A stretch of DNA of 64,000 bases from Bacteroidales bacterium (GCA_016936665.1 JAFGXI010000033.1:1-64000); one strand, 5' to 3'; shown: positions 35,467 through 45,561, counted from the first letter of the stretch. Numbers and translations: made by a program. The notes: generated by a model from the letters alone, not told the origin.

Positions 35467-36549
35467 ATGAAAGAATGCAAAAACTGTCTATTAAACTCCA
35501 ATTTGACAAATGTAAATATAAATGAGAGCGGTCTCTGTCAATATTGTTTAACTCACAAACCTTTTCTTCCTTATGGAGAAAATGAGCTTATTAAAATAAT
35601 AAACAAAGCAAAATCCAAGAAACGTAAATATGATGCATTAGTTCCTTTAAGCGGAGGAAAAGATAGTAGCTATATTCTATATTTAGCTACAAAAAAATAC
35701 AAACTTAATGTTTTAGCATTTACATACGACAACGGATTCATGAGCGATTTAGCAAAAGAAAACATCGACATATTAGTAAATAGAACAAAATGCGATCACC
35801 AGTATTATCAACCAAATCAATCTTTACTTAAAAAAGTATATAAAACTACATTAACGAAATCCGGTGACATTTGTGGAGCCTGCGGAATTGGAATATACCA
35901 CGCATTTCAGAAAGCATCTAAAGATAATCGCATACCTCTAATTCTTCTAGGGCATAGCCCTTCTGAAGAAGGTTCTTTTACTAACGAAAAAATATATGAC
36001 TTCAAACGCTTAAAACGTATATTAAAAGAAAATCCTGAAATAAACAAAACAGAAATAAATAAATTTTTAATATCGAAAAACCAAGATTATATCAGTTTAT
36101 ACATTAAAACAAAGCTCGGTATTTATGGACAAAAAGTAAACCCGCTCTTTTATTTACCTCAAATTAGCGATAAAAAAATGGCAGAAATATTAGTAAATGA
36201 ATTAGGGTGGAAAGATTCAAATAATAGCGAATTCACAAAACATTTCGATTGTATAGCAGAACCATTGACAAATTACATTAGAGAAAAGCGTTTTAACCAA
36301 TCCAGAAGAATATTCCAACTTAGCAATATGATAAGAAATGGAGAGTTAACAAAGGATGAAGCCCACAATATTTATAAAAACGATAATAGTTATAAACTAA
36401 CGGCTAATTACAAATCGATTTTAAGTCTTTTAGATTTAAATGAAGATAACTTACAAAAAGCTACAGAAATACCTATCGGGAAATGGGATAAAAATACGTC
36501 TAAGCGAAATCAGATTTTTGCATATCTAAAGCAAATAACCAAACAATAA
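35467..36549 (+). CDS. PP-loop N-acetyl sugar amidotransferase-like protein
   Basis: 360 residues. Two N-terminal Cys pairs (Cys4/Cys7 and Cys24/Cys27) form a probable zinc knuckle. The ATP-pyrophosphatase loop reads VPLSGGKDSSY. A second Cys motif, DICGACGIG, follows near residue 140. This layout matches the WbpG/PseA-like amidotransferases that make amidino sugars for LPS O-antigen or flagellin glycans. Its partner glutaminase genes (HisH/HisF-like) are not in the window. It is divergent from the glycosyltransferase and flippase, which supports a polysaccharide role. It looks especially AT- and Lys/Asn-rich, hinting at transfer. Confidence 0.78.
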   Translation: MKECKNCLLNSNLTNVNINESGLCQYCLTHKPFLPYGENELIKIINKAKSKKRKYDALVPLSGGKDSSYILYLATKKYKLNVLAFTYDNGFMSDLAKENIDILVNRTKCDHQYYQPNQSLLKKVYKTTLTKSGDICGACGIGIYHAFQKASKDNRIPLILLGHSPSEEGSFTNEKIYDFKRLKRILKENPEINKTEINKFLISKNQDYISLYIKTKLGIYGQKVNPLFYLPQISDKKMAEILVNELGWKDSNNSEFTKHFDCIAEPLTNYIREKRFNQSRRIFQLSNMIRNGELTKDEAHNIYKNDNSYKLTANYKSILSLLDLNEDNLQKATEIPIGKWDKNTSKRNQIFAYLKQITKQ

Positions 36550-36636
36550 AACATCCTGAAAAAAACTTATATTCAATCAGTTAAGGCAACTACAACCATA
36601 GTAAAAGCGTAGAACCAATACTTTAACGTGATTGAA

Positions 36637-39600
36637 ATGTTGAATAAGTTCTTTTATACTATCGTATTAGTATCTATGGTTAATATCAACCTTAGGGCAC
36701 AATGTGTTGCCAACAACTACGAGTATAAAGGGCTTGTCAATTTTTCATCAAATAGCCAATCAATTATAGCAACTCAACACACAACTTTAAAACCCGCTTG
36801 GGCTTTCTATGCTGCGGAGAATGTTACATACAATATTGATTGTGGAGGACTTTTTAATTATTCTTCGATAACTTTATACGACGAAACTATTACAGCTATT
36901 GCATTCGAACAAAATTCTATGTTTGGAGGTGTAACGCTTAATTGGACATGTTCACAAGCAGGAATTTATTACTTTATGATAAGCACTAATACCTGTAACC
37001 CATTAGTATCCGACGAAACTGTTAATTACTACACTACAGAAGAAGGCGATAACTTTTGGCTTGGTCACACCGGCAATTGGAACGACACAAATAATTGGAG
37101 CACGAAAAATGTTCCAACGCAACTTCAAAACATTTATATAGGAGCGGCCGACAATGCGTGTACTTTAACCGACAGTAGTATCTGTAAAAACATTTACATC
37201 GATAATAATGGCACTTTAAATGAAGCTAATCAAGTTTTGGAAGTGTATGGTAATTGGACCAATTACGGAACACATAATAGTAATTCCGGAACGGTTATTT
37301 TCAAAGGAAACACCAACAGCTTTATTACCAGACTAGGCAACGAAACTGAAGTTTTAAACGAAACTTTCGAAAGTGGGGCTTCGCTTTGGAGCTTAGGAAG
37401 CATTGCAGAGCATACTGCTTGGCAAGTTCAAAACGATCCTTTAAATGCAGGAAATCACGACTGTGCCTTGTACGATTTGTACCATGACTCCGGACACTCC
37501 TATTACACCGGTGGTGGAAATATATACGTCACATTATCTACCACAATCGATTTAAGTTTATACGAAAGTGCAAGCTTTCAATTCGACTGGAGAAACGACG
37601 CCGACGGTGAATCTAATACTATCGCAGTATTCAATGGTGAAGTTTTAGATGCCGATTTCGACAACGATAACACATGGAACACATCTGGTCCTTATAATAT
37701 TGACGCACATTGTGGAATACCGGGGAACTTTGTATACTTCAGAGCTTGGGCAGGCCCTCAAACCGAAGACGGCAACAATCCGGGACTTTGCATTGATAAT
37801 GTGATTATTAATGCTATTCCAAATGTGGAAGAATTTTACCACTTGTTTTTTGAAAAAGAAGGCGCCGAAATTACATTAAACTCCTCCCTAAAAATTTATG
37901 GCAACATAAGTATTACCCAAGGCGCCCTCAATATTAGCAGTAAAAACGTAGAATGCAAAGGTAATTTTTCAAATGTTGCAAACATTACAACAACCAATGG
38001 CTCTGTCGTTAGTTTTACAGGTGCACAGAACCAAACCTTCTATACTAATAACGACATTACATTATCTTATTTTAGAAAAAACAGTAATTACAGCCTCTCA
38101 TTCGATGGCAATGCATCCGTTACAATTTCCGATGCATTCTCATGGACAGACCAAAACGATAGTATCATAATTGGTAATACTGCAACAACCGAATTAAAAA
38201 TAAACAGCGGTTTAACTATTAATGAAGGCTGTACCGTTAATTTAGATAACGGATCTACTCTTAATGTAGCGCAAAATTTCAGAAACTTAGGAAGTTTCTC
38301 CTCAAACGACAACAATACTACTCTTAGTTTTTATGAATCAAACAACAGTTATGTGTTAACCAATCCGGGCGATACTATTTACTCGGAAGATTTTGAATCT
38401 GATCCATTCGCTGTTTCATCAGATTGGGTGTTTGCAGACGCTTTCGGGGGACGATCCGAATTTAGATGGAGCAACGGGGCTCAATATACAGGAATCCACG
38501 ACCTTGCTGTCTGGGACGATCTAAATGGCGGTTATCAGTACGATTACATGTGGGACGACCCCGCCGATTGGTGTACCGCTTCCATCGATATTGATTTAAG
38601 CCCTTACAATGGTGCTTTTCTGGAATTTTTCTGGCGTTGTGGTGGTGCCGATTCTATAAACAGCACTCAATTTGGCGACTATGGACAAGTACTAATAAAT
38701 GGTACTGCAATTACAGAAAGGCTTTGGAATGAGCAAGATTACATTAGACATGAGCCAATTAGTCTAGCCGACTATTGCGGTCAAACTATAACACTCACTT
38801 TTAAATTCGTACAAGACGGTATGTTTTCTGAAAATGGCGGAGAAGCAGCATCGCCGGGTTTATGTATCGATAATCTGATTATTTTTGCTAACTCTACCGA
38901 TACATTAAACTGTAAATCATTTAAAGTTGATAAAACCGAACTAGAAAATTCAGTCAATCTAGCATGCCCTATCAACGTCGAAAAAGATATGAAAATTGAT
39001 AAAGGGATCCTTGATGCCGGAGGCAACAATATTCGTATTATTAACGATTGGGCAACAGAAAATGAAGGCTCATTTATCGGACGGCAAGACACTGTATTTT
39101 TTATAGGAAACCAAAACGCAGACATTAACATAGGGCTAAGTGCATTCGATAACTTATATCTAAATAAACAAAACGACACCTTATACATTCGCAATAATAG
39201 TCTAAATATCGACGGTTCAATACACATTGGCTCTGGTTCAATATTAAATTCAGTCGATCAAAACATATTGCTACATGGGAACTGGAACAATGATGGTTTT
39301 TTTATGGCTCAAAATAATACGATAACATTCGATGGTACTAGCACATTGTATGGAATAGGGTCAGAAAATGGACATCGTTTCTACAATGTGATTTTAGACG
39401 GACAAAGTGCTACACAAACAGATAGCATTATTATTGAAGGTAATTTTGCCATTAATTCAGGGACTTGGGATGTTGGCGTAAGCAACTCCCCAATTCTTCT
39501 ATATGGCGATTTCTCTTGCAATGGAACTTTAACAGAGAGACATTCAGAATTAGTACTTTTAGGAAACAACAATTCTTTTGCAATGGGAAGCGACGCTCAG

Positions 39601-40740
39601 CTCTATAATCTTACAATTAACAAAAACAACTCTTCGAATTATATCAGCTTGTTAAGCGACGTTCACATTGCCAATAACGCCAACTTTATTTCTGGAGGTA
39701 TTTTTCTAAATAATCGTTCTATTTATCTCGACGAAACAGGTTTCTTAAGCAACGAATCCGACAACAACAGAGCCTACGACGATAGCGGACAGGGAAAGAT
39801 TATAGCCAGCAACAGATATTTATCGGCAGGTTCGAACGAGAATATCGCAGGCATTGGTTTAAGCATAAGCCCTACCATCGATATGCAGTCGACACAAATT
39901 ACTAGAGTTCATCTTCCTCAAGATATCAATGGAGCAGGTAATTACGGAATTTATAGATATTACGACATTACACCAACCATAAACACCGGTTTAGATGCAA
40001 GTCTGGAATTTTCCTTTTTTACAAGTGAATTGAATGGTTTAGCAGAAAACAACCTTAAGTTGTTTCGTTCCGAAGACACCGGCAATACTTGGGAAGTAAA
40101 AAACGGAGTCATCGACAACATCAATCATATTTGCACATTGAACAATATAGATGCATTCTCCAGATGGACACTAGCGCAAGATTTAAGCACATTACCAATC
40201 GAGCTTATTAACTTCGATGTAGAATGCATTACAGACGGTGTTGAACTTAAATGGAAAACCGCATCAGAAACCAATAACGCATTTTTTACAATTGAAAAAA
40301 GTTACGATAATATTTTGTTCGAAAACTGTGCAGAAATAATTGGGGCATTCAACAGCAATACAATAATCAACTACCAATACAACGACTTAACAAAAGGACA
40401 TCAAACAAGATATTACAGACTCAAACAAACAGATATTGATTTTCATTCCAGTTTTTCAGAATCAATACCAATTACTTGTCCGGATCGAAAAGATTCGAAT
40501 ATCAAAATATGGTATTCCAATCATCAGCTAATAATGTATTGGAATCGTCAAGTTTACAAAGAAGAAATAACAATTACAATTACCGATATGCTTGGCAAAG
40601 AGCACTTTAGAAAAATCTTTTATCAAAACAATACAGACAGCCAAATAGAGCCCATTCTTGATCTTTCACCCGGTGCATATTTTATTGAGCTTTCTCAGAG
40701 CAATAAAAATATTTACAACCAAAAAATTATAGTACAATAA
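36637..40740 (+). CDS. Giant surface protein with T9SS sorting domain
   Basis: 1367 residues from the ATG at 36637; a GTG nine bases earlier is less likely. A signal peptide ends at LRAQ. Two related segments of about 170 residues, near 240-395 and 580-755, begin ETFESG or EDFESD and end with PGLCIDNVII or PGLCIDNLII, which resembles MAM/jelly-roll adhesion domains. Beta-helix-like repeats lie between and after them. Near 1185-1280 a module LPIELINFDVECITDGVELK precedes the C-terminal sorting domain (about 1290-1367, ending in ITDMLGK and a DLSPGAYFIEL stretch). It is probably secreted by the type IX system and attached to the cell surface as an adhesin. Confidence 0.85.
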   Translation: MLNKFFYTIVLVSMVNINLRAQCVANNYEYKGLVNFSSNSQSIIATQHTTLKPAWAFYAAENVTYNIDCGGLFNYSSITLYDETITAIAFEQNSMFGGVTLNWTCSQAGIYYFMISTNTCNPLVSDETVNYYTTEEGDNFWLGHTGNWNDTNNWSTKNVPTQLQNIYIGAADNACTLTDSSICKNIYIDNNGTLNEANQVLEVYGNWTNYGTHNSNSGTVIFKGNTNSFITRLGNETEVLNETFESGASLWSLGSIAEHTAWQVQNDPLNAGNHDCALYDLYHDSGHSYYTGGGNIYVTLSTTIDLSLYESASFQFDWRNDADGESNTIAVFNGEVLDADFDNDNTWNTSGPYNIDAHCGIPGNFVYFRAWAGPQTEDGNNPGLCIDNVIINAIPNVEEFYHLFFEKEGAEITLNSSLKIYGNISITQGALNISSKNVECKGNFSNVANITTTNGSVVSFTGAQNQTFYTNNDITLSYFRKNSNYSLSFDGNASVTISDAFSWTDQNDSIIIGNTATTELKINSGLTINEGCTVNLDNGSTLNVAQNFRNLGSFSSNDNNTTLSFYESNNSYVLTNPGDTIYSEDFESDPFAVSSDWVFADAFGGRSEFRWSNGAQYTGIHDLAVWDDLNGGYQYDYMWDDPADWCTASIDIDLSPYNGAFLEFFWRCGGADSINSTQFGDYGQVLINGTAITERLWNEQDYIRHEPISLADYCGQTITLTFKFVQDGMFSENGGEAASPGLCIDNLIIFANSTDTLNCKSFKVDKTELENSVNLACPINVEKDMKIDKGILDAGGNNIRIINDWATENEGSFIGRQDTVFFIGNQNADINIGLSAFDNLYLNKQNDTLYIRNNSLNIDGSIHIGSGSILNSVDQNILLHGNWNNDGFFMAQNNTITFDGTSTLYGIGSENGHRFYNVILDGQSATQTDSIIIEGNFAINSGTWDVGVSNSPILLYGDFSCNGTLTERHSELVLLGNNNSFAMGSDAQLYNLTINKNNSSNYISLLSDVHIANNANFISGGIFLNNRSIYLDETGFLSNESDNNRAYDDSGQGKIIASNRYLSAGSNENIAGIGLSISPTIDMQSTQITRVHLPQDINGAGNYGIYRYYDITPTINTGLDASLEFSFFTSELNGLAENNLKLFRSEDTGNTWEVKNGVIDNINHICTLNNIDAFSRWTLAQDLSTLPIELINFDVECITDGVELKWKTASETNNAFFTIEKSYDNILFENCAEIIGAFNSNTIINYQYNDLTKGHQTRYYRLKQTDIDFHSSFSESIPITCPDRKDSNIKIWYSNHQLIMYWNRQVYKEEITITITDMLGKEHFRKIFYQNNTDSQIEPILDLSPGAYFIELSQSNKNIYNQKIIVQ

Positions 40741-40741
40741 T

Positions 40742-40749
40742 TAACTTTG
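40742..40749 (+). promoter_or_regulatory. Promoter -7 box of the AlkD-like gene
   Basis: TAACTTTG, a TAnnTTTG match, 19 bases before the ATG at 40769. The -33 element is unclear. Confidence 0.45.
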
Positions 40750-40768
40750 TCGAATTAAATTTCGATAA

Positions 40769-41449
40769 ATGAAAGCATTACTAAGCGAGATAAGAAAAAA
40801 AATCCGAACCAGAGACAACGGGCCTGCCGTAGATAGCATGAAACGTTTAGGCATTGAATACAAAACCAATCATGGTCTTTCTATTGCCGAAATTAAAGCT
40901 ATTGCAAACCAATACTTAAACCATCACGAATTAGCTCTTGAACTTTGGGAATGGGATCATCGTGAGTTCAAAATCCTTGCAACGTTTATCGACGACCCAC
41001 AAAAAACAAGCATCGATCAACTCAATTATTGGATAAAAGATGTTAGCAATAATGAGCTTGCCGAACAATTAGCTATCAATTTGGTTTTTAGACTACCGAA
41101 TGCCTTTCAAATCGTACAAGATTGGCTAAAAAATGGATCTTTATATGCAAAAAAAACAGCATTAACCAGCTTGGCTTGGCTTGCTCAAAGAAAGCCCGAT
41201 TTAAGCGATGCTACTTTATTTCAGACTATAAAACTAGCCTTTAGTGTCGAGAAATCGGAAATTACAATAATTAAAAGCTTGAGCTTTGCGCTTCGAGCTG
41301 TTGGCAAAAGAAATGAATATCTTAACAGAAAAACCATTGAGATTATTAAAGCCATACCAGATGGTGATTATGGAGCAAAGTACATTAAAGAAGAATGCCT
41401 TTGGGAACTGGAGTCCGATATTATTCAAGAACGTCTGAAACGATTATAA
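40769..41449 (+). CDS. AlkD-like DNA alkylation repair protein
   Basis: 226 residues, all helical HEAT-like repeats. The motifs LELWEWDHREFKILATFIDD, WIKDVSNNELAEQL and YAKKTALTSLAWLA resemble the AlkD family, which removes alkylated purines without base flipping. Many family members have lost glycosylase activity, so the enzyme call is less certain than the fold. It has its own promoter box and ends at a bidirectional terminator. Confidence 0.83.
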   Translation: MKALLSEIRKKIRTRDNGPAVDSMKRLGIEYKTNHGLSIAEIKAIANQYLNHHELALELWEWDHREFKILATFIDDPQKTSIDQLNYWIKDVSNNELAEQLAINLVFRLPNAFQIVQDWLKNGSLYAKKTALTSLAWLAQRKPDLSDATLFQTIKLAFSVEKSEITIIKSLSFALRAVGKRNEYLNRKTIEIIKAIPDGDYGAKYIKEECLWELESDIIQERLKRL

Positions 41450-41455
41450 AAAAAG

Positions 41456-41486
41456 TCCTGCTTCATTTTAAAGCAGGAATTTTCTT
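41456..41486. terminator. Bidirectional terminator between AlkD and FKBP genes
   Basis: The stem TCCTGCTT (41456-41463) / AAGCAGGA (41471-41478) is flanked by A-rich sequence on the left and T-rich sequence on the right. It serves both convergent genes. Confidence 0.85.
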
Positions 41487-41504
41487 TTAGTATAATTCTA
41501 CCAA

Positions 41505-42188
41505 CTATTCAAACGACAGCAATTCTACTTCGAAAACTAAAGTAGAATATGGTGGAATAAGCTGACCCATTCCTCTTTCGCCATAAGCTAATTGGTAAGG
41601 AATGTAAAGTTCGTATTTAGCACCTGGTTTCATTAATTGCAAACCTTCAGTCCAACCGGGGATTACTTGTCCTACACCAAACTCGATCGGATCTTTTCCT
41701 TCGTTAGAATCGAATACGGTTCCGTCCGTTAACATTCCTTTATAGTTTACTTTTACTTTAGAAGTAGCAACCGGAGATTCACCTTGTCCTTCAGTTACAA
41801 CTTTGTATTGCAAACCAGAACCTGTAGTAACAACACCTTCTTTTTTGCTATTCTCTTCTAAAAATTTTTCACCGTCAGTAATAACATCAGCAAATTGTTT
41901 CTTTTGTTCTTTCATAATGAAAGCATTGATAACAGTGCCAATTTCTTCTTTGGTAAACTTAGTTTCTTTACCTTCGAAAACATCTTTCATTGCAGCAGCT
42001 AATGCATCTACATTAATGCTATCTAAATTGCTTTGTTTAAGATTGCCGGCAATATCCATCCCGATTGCATAGCCTACAGAATCCATTTCTGTTTTTAATT
42101 CCATGTCTTTAACTTCATTGTTTTGGCCAGTTTGGCAAGAATACAATCCTACTAAGGCCAACAGTGGTAAAATAAATAACTTTTTCAT
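41505..42188 (-). CDS. FKBP-type peptidyl-prolyl isomerase lipoprotein
   Basis: 227 residues from [18 protein letters not shown]; the longer open frame to 42239 would bury the signal peptide. Lipobox LYSC. The N-terminal dimerisation domain (FKBP_N, about 30-125) includes [12 protein letters not shown]. The C-terminal FKBP domain has [17 protein letters not shown] and [20 protein letters not shown]. It is a FkpA/Mip-like folding helper, anchored in the envelope. Confidence 0.92.
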   Translation of the reverse strand: MKKLFILPLLALVGLYSCQTGQNNEVKDMELKTEMDSVGYAIGMDIAGNLKQSNLDSINVDALAAAMKDVFEGKETKFTKEEIGTVINAFIMKEQKKQFADVITDGEKFLEENSKKEGVVTTGSGLQYKVVTEGQGESPVATSKVKVNYKGMLTDGTVFDSNEGKDPIEFGVGQVIPGWTEGLQLMKPGAKYELYIPYQLAYGERGMGQLIPPYSTLVFEVELLSFE

Positions 42189-42341
42189 TTGTAATATGTC
42201 TGAAAATTTGAATTGTTTTAATTTAACAAAATAGAACACGAAAGTAATCCATTAGTCAGAAATTCCAACACGAATTAAGTTTATTTTTGTTAATAAGCTT
42301 GATTTTAATTTGGTCTTGAATCTTTTGTTTAACTTTGTTTT

Positions 42342-43595
42342 ATGCAGCTAAAAAAAATATTACCCGCAGCATTTATAGAGAACTTTCTAATTGCTAAAGG
42401 AGCAATTAAATCCAATAAACTAAGGACTACATTAACAGTTCTTATCATCGCTATTGGTATTACTGCGCTGGTAGGTATTCTCACAGCAATCGATGCTATA
42501 AAAGCATCACTAAACAGCCAATTTACCAGCATGGGCTCGAACACATTTACAATAGAGAATTGGGCATTAAGAGCAGTTGGAGGGCACAATAGAAGAAATA
42601 CAGAACGATTCGAAAAAATCGATTATCGCGATGCTCTTAAATTTAAAGAAATATACGATATTCCATCTACAATTAGTGTTTCTGTATTTGCAAGTAACAC
42701 AGCCACTATCAAATACAAAGATTACAAATCGAACCCGAACATCCCTGTTATGGGCACCGACGAAAACTACCTGATTACTAGTGGAAATCAGTTATCTTCA
42801 GGTCGTTTTTACTCACAAGAAGAAGTATTTAACGGACAACATGTCGTTATAATTGGTAGCCAACTTTCCAGTCAGGTTTTTAAAAATAAAAATCCATTAC
42901 AAAAGGAAATCACTATAGGCAAAGGGCGCTATCGAGTCATTGGCGTACTCGAAGAAAAAGGCAGCAACATGAACATGGGCACCGATAAAATCTGTTTACT
43001 GCCTATTCAAAATGTCAGACAGTACTTTTCATTCTCGGGCATGTCGTACACAATAAATGTTAGCCCTACAAAAGCAGAACTAGACTATGCAATTTCTGAA
43101 GCAGAAGGAACCTTCAGAAAAGTAAGAGGGCTAAAACCGGAAAACGGAAATAACTTTGAAATTAAAAAAAGCGACACACTCATTAAAATGCTCTTAGAAA
43201 ACATCAGTTACGTGACCATAGCAGCTACATTTATAGGAATTATAACCTTACTAGGGGCAACCATCAGCCTCATGAATATTATGCTCGTATCTGTAAAAGA
43301 ACGTACTCGCGAAATAGGAACAAGAAAAGCATTGGGAGCCAAAAAAATAATTATCCGACAACAATTTTTACTGGAATCTATTTTAATTGGTGAAATTGGG
43401 GGATTACTTGGTATAATTTTCGGAATTCTGGCAGGAAATGGCGTTGCTATGTTAATTGGCAGTCCTTTCATCGTACCATGGGTTTGGATAATTGGGGGCG
43501 TTGTTCTTTGTTTTCTTGTAGGCTTAATTTCTGGCGTAATGCCCGCTGTAAAAGCATCAAAACTCGACCCCATCGACGCTCTAAGGTATGAGTAA
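42342..43595 (+). CDS. MacB/FtsX-type ABC transporter permease
   Basis: 417 residues. The first membrane helix (about 28-50) lies after KGAIKSNKLRTTLTVL, followed by a periplasmic MacB_PCD core domain (about 55-250) and three helices in the FtsX domain (about 285-405) with KERTREIGTRKALGAKK. No ATPase gene is adjacent, although MacB-type permeases usually sit with one. The ATPase must come from elsewhere in the genome. Two TAnnTTTG boxes lie upstream (42282-42289 and 42330-42337); the latter is only five bases before the ATG. Confidence 0.9.
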   Translation: MQLKKILPAAFIENFLIAKGAIKSNKLRTTLTVLIIAIGITALVGILTAIDAIKASLNSQFTSMGSNTFTIENWALRAVGGHNRRNTERFEKIDYRDALKFKEIYDIPSTISVSVFASNTATIKYKDYKSNPNIPVMGTDENYLITSGNQLSSGRFYSQEEVFNGQHVVIIGSQLSSQVFKNKNPLQKEITIGKGRYRVIGVLEEKGSNMNMGTDKICLLPIQNVRQYFSFSGMSYTINVSPTKAELDYAISEAEGTFRKVRGLKPENGNNFEIKKSDTLIKMLLENISYVTIAATFIGIITLLGATISLMNIMLVSVKERTREIGTRKALGAKKIIIRQQFLLESILIGEIGGLLGIIFGILAGNGVAMLIGSPFIVPWVWIIGGVVLCFLVGLISGVMPAVKASKLDPIDALRYE

Positions 43596-43653
43596 ACATT
43601 TGTTCAACTCTATTTATTCAAGGGGTAATTCTGCTCTAAACTCTATTTTTTAG

Positions 43654-43661
43654 TAAATTTG
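43654..43661 (+). promoter_or_regulatory. Promoter -7 box of the MORN-repeat gene
   Basis: TAAATTTG implies a transcript start near 43668. That excludes the upstream in-frame start at 43659 and supports the ATG at 43692. Confidence 0.5.
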
Positions 43662-43691
43662 CTCAAATTACAACCGAAAGCACTAACACAC

Positions 43692-45461
43692 ATGTATAAA
43701 ATCATTCTCACTCTTACAGCTACTCTCCTAGCCTTAAATAGCTTGGCTCAAATAGACAGTAGTAAAACTGACAAAAAAGAAATTTTCATTACGAAATACC
43801 CCGATGGGCAAAAACAGTCTGAAGGGCTAATGCATTTAGGTGCAGAATACGGACGTTGGAAGTATTGGAATAAAGATGGTGTATTAATTCAGGAAACCGA
43901 TTTCTATAAAGGCAAAGTTCATGGCAAAATCATATATTACTACGAAAACGGTAATAAAATGAACGAAGGTGCCTTTTATTATAACATGCAAAAAGGACCT
44001 TATTACGAATGGTTCGAGAATGGACAGCTAAAAATATCGGGTCAATATCTGTTAGGGTATAAAGATTCGGTTTGGACCTACTTCAAAGATAATGGAAACA
44101 AACATAAAACCATAAAATATACCGACGATGTTGTTAATATATTAGACTGCTGGAATGCACAAGGAGAACAAACCGTTACAAACGGGAATGGCCATTATAT
44201 CGATTATTACGACAACAAACAAACATCGGAAACCGGCGATGTAATCGATGGTTTTGAAAATGGTCAATGGCAATATTTCTATCGTTCAGGAAAGAAAATG
44301 ATGGAAGGTAGCTACAATAAAGGCTTGAGAAAAGGGACTTGGAAATCGTGGTACGAAAGCGGAAAGCTAAAAAGTACCTTAAACTACGACAACGGAGAAA
44401 ATGTTTTTTGGTACGAAGATGGGCAAAAAGAAATGCAAGGAATGACCAAAGATGGTAAAAAAATAGGTTTGTGGGAATTTTGGTACCCAGATGGACAAAT
44501 AAAAATGAAAGGAATCTACGAAAACAACGAACGTAACGGACTTACAGAAAAATGGTACCCGAATGGGCAAAAAGAAATGGAAATGAACTTTTCGGCAGGT
44601 TTAAGAAACGGAGATGCCAAATGGTGGAAAGCCGATGGGAAAGCAGACGTTTTCGGGCAATTCGAAAACGACCAACAAACCGGACTATGGACGTACTTCA
44701 ACCAAAATGGAGATAAAGGCAACGAAGGCCATTACCTTAACGGACAAATGAACGGCGAGTGGAACTGGTGGTACGATAATGGACAATTGTGGAAAATCGG
44801 ACACTATAACAATGGGCTGAAAGATGGTGCTTGGGTGTATTATTTCGAAGATGGTAAGATTTTTAAACAAGGTCAATTTGTCGATGGAAAAGAAGAAGGC
44901 AAGTGGGATCAATATTACGCTAATGGCAAGAGAGAGTTAAGCGGAACATTTACCAACGGACTGATGGACAACACTTGGATGGGTTTTTATGAAGATGGCC
45001 GTAAAAAATACATGATGACCTACAAAGAAGGGGTAAAATCCGGCACAGCGCAATATTGGTACGAAAACGGAAACCCTCGCCTTAAAGAAACAGTAATCGA
45101 TAGCGTGCATACAGGAGAATACAGAACATGGTTCCCAAATGGCAACCCCAATATTATCGGGCATTATCTAAATGGCATTAAAGAAGGAACATGGGAGTAC
45201 TTCGAGGAATCCGGCAATAAAACACGATTCGAAATCTATAAAAACGGCTTACCCGACGGGCATTGGATCAGTTGGCACCCCTACGGCACAAAAGCCAGTG
45301 AAATGACATACATCAATGGATTGAAAGAAGGCGAAATGATTTTGTACGACCGCAAAGGACAGCCCGAATACATTGCTGTCTTTAAGAAAAATAAAATGCA
45401 AGGTGTAAAACTCGATAAAAACAACACTTCAGCACCCGACGATATGAACTTTTTAAAATAA
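43692..45461 (+). CDS. Secreted MORN-variant (MORN_2) repeat protein
   Basis: 589 residues. A signal peptide ends at SLAQ. The rest is about 20 tandem repeats of roughly 23 residues of the type G-W-x-Y-[WY]-x-x-G-x-x-x-x-x-x-x-Y-x-x-G (for example EGTWEYFEESGNKTRFEIY and DGAWVYYFEDGKIFKQGQF). Similar proteins are often labelled YwqK-family antitoxin, but a secreted protein of this size is more likely an envelope or surface protein. One repeat near residue 230 is shortened. Its function is unknown. Confidence 0.87.
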   Translation: MYKIILTLTATLLALNSLAQIDSSKTDKKEIFITKYPDGQKQSEGLMHLGAEYGRWKYWNKDGVLIQETDFYKGKVHGKIIYYYENGNKMNEGAFYYNMQKGPYYEWFENGQLKISGQYLLGYKDSVWTYFKDNGNKHKTIKYTDDVVNILDCWNAQGEQTVTNGNGHYIDYYDNKQTSETGDVIDGFENGQWQYFYRSGKKMMEGSYNKGLRKGTWKSWYESGKLKSTLNYDNGENVFWYEDGQKEMQGMTKDGKKIGLWEFWYPDGQIKMKGIYENNERNGLTEKWYPNGQKEMEMNFSAGLRNGDAKWWKADGKADVFGQFENDQQTGLWTYFNQNGDKGNEGHYLNGQMNGEWNWWYDNGQLWKIGHYNNGLKDGAWVYYFEDGKIFKQGQFVDGKEEGKWDQYYANGKRELSGTFTNGLMDNTWMGFYEDGRKKYMMTYKEGVKSGTAQYWYENGNPRLKETVIDSVHTGEYRTWFPNGNPNIIGHYLNGIKEGTWEYFEESGNKTRFEIYKNGLPDGHWISWHPYGTKASEMTYINGLKEGEMILYDRKGQPEYIAVFKKNKMQGVKLDKNNTSAPDDMNFLK

Positions 45462-45536
45462 TTATCCGGCAAGACGACTATCTCTTTTTAAGCTTACTTT
45501 TTTTCTTATTATTATATAGAATGATTTTAAATAAGT

Positions 45537-45544
45537 TATTTTTG
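45537..45544 (+). promoter_or_regulatory. Promoter -7 box of mqnE
   Basis: TATTTTTG, a TAnnTTTG match, 18 bases before the ATG at 45562. No clear -33. Confidence 0.45.
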
Positions 45545-45561
45545 TATGCAAATAAAAAAGC

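Noticed and set aside
38781..39227. Minus-strand 148-residue frame inside the giant surface protein gene
   Set aside because: Antisense to a well-supported gene, no start context or domain; a composition artefact.
43692..45461. YwqK-type antitoxin
   Set aside because: A signal peptide and a 589-residue repeat array do not fit a cytoplasmic antitoxin, and no toxin gene lies beside it.
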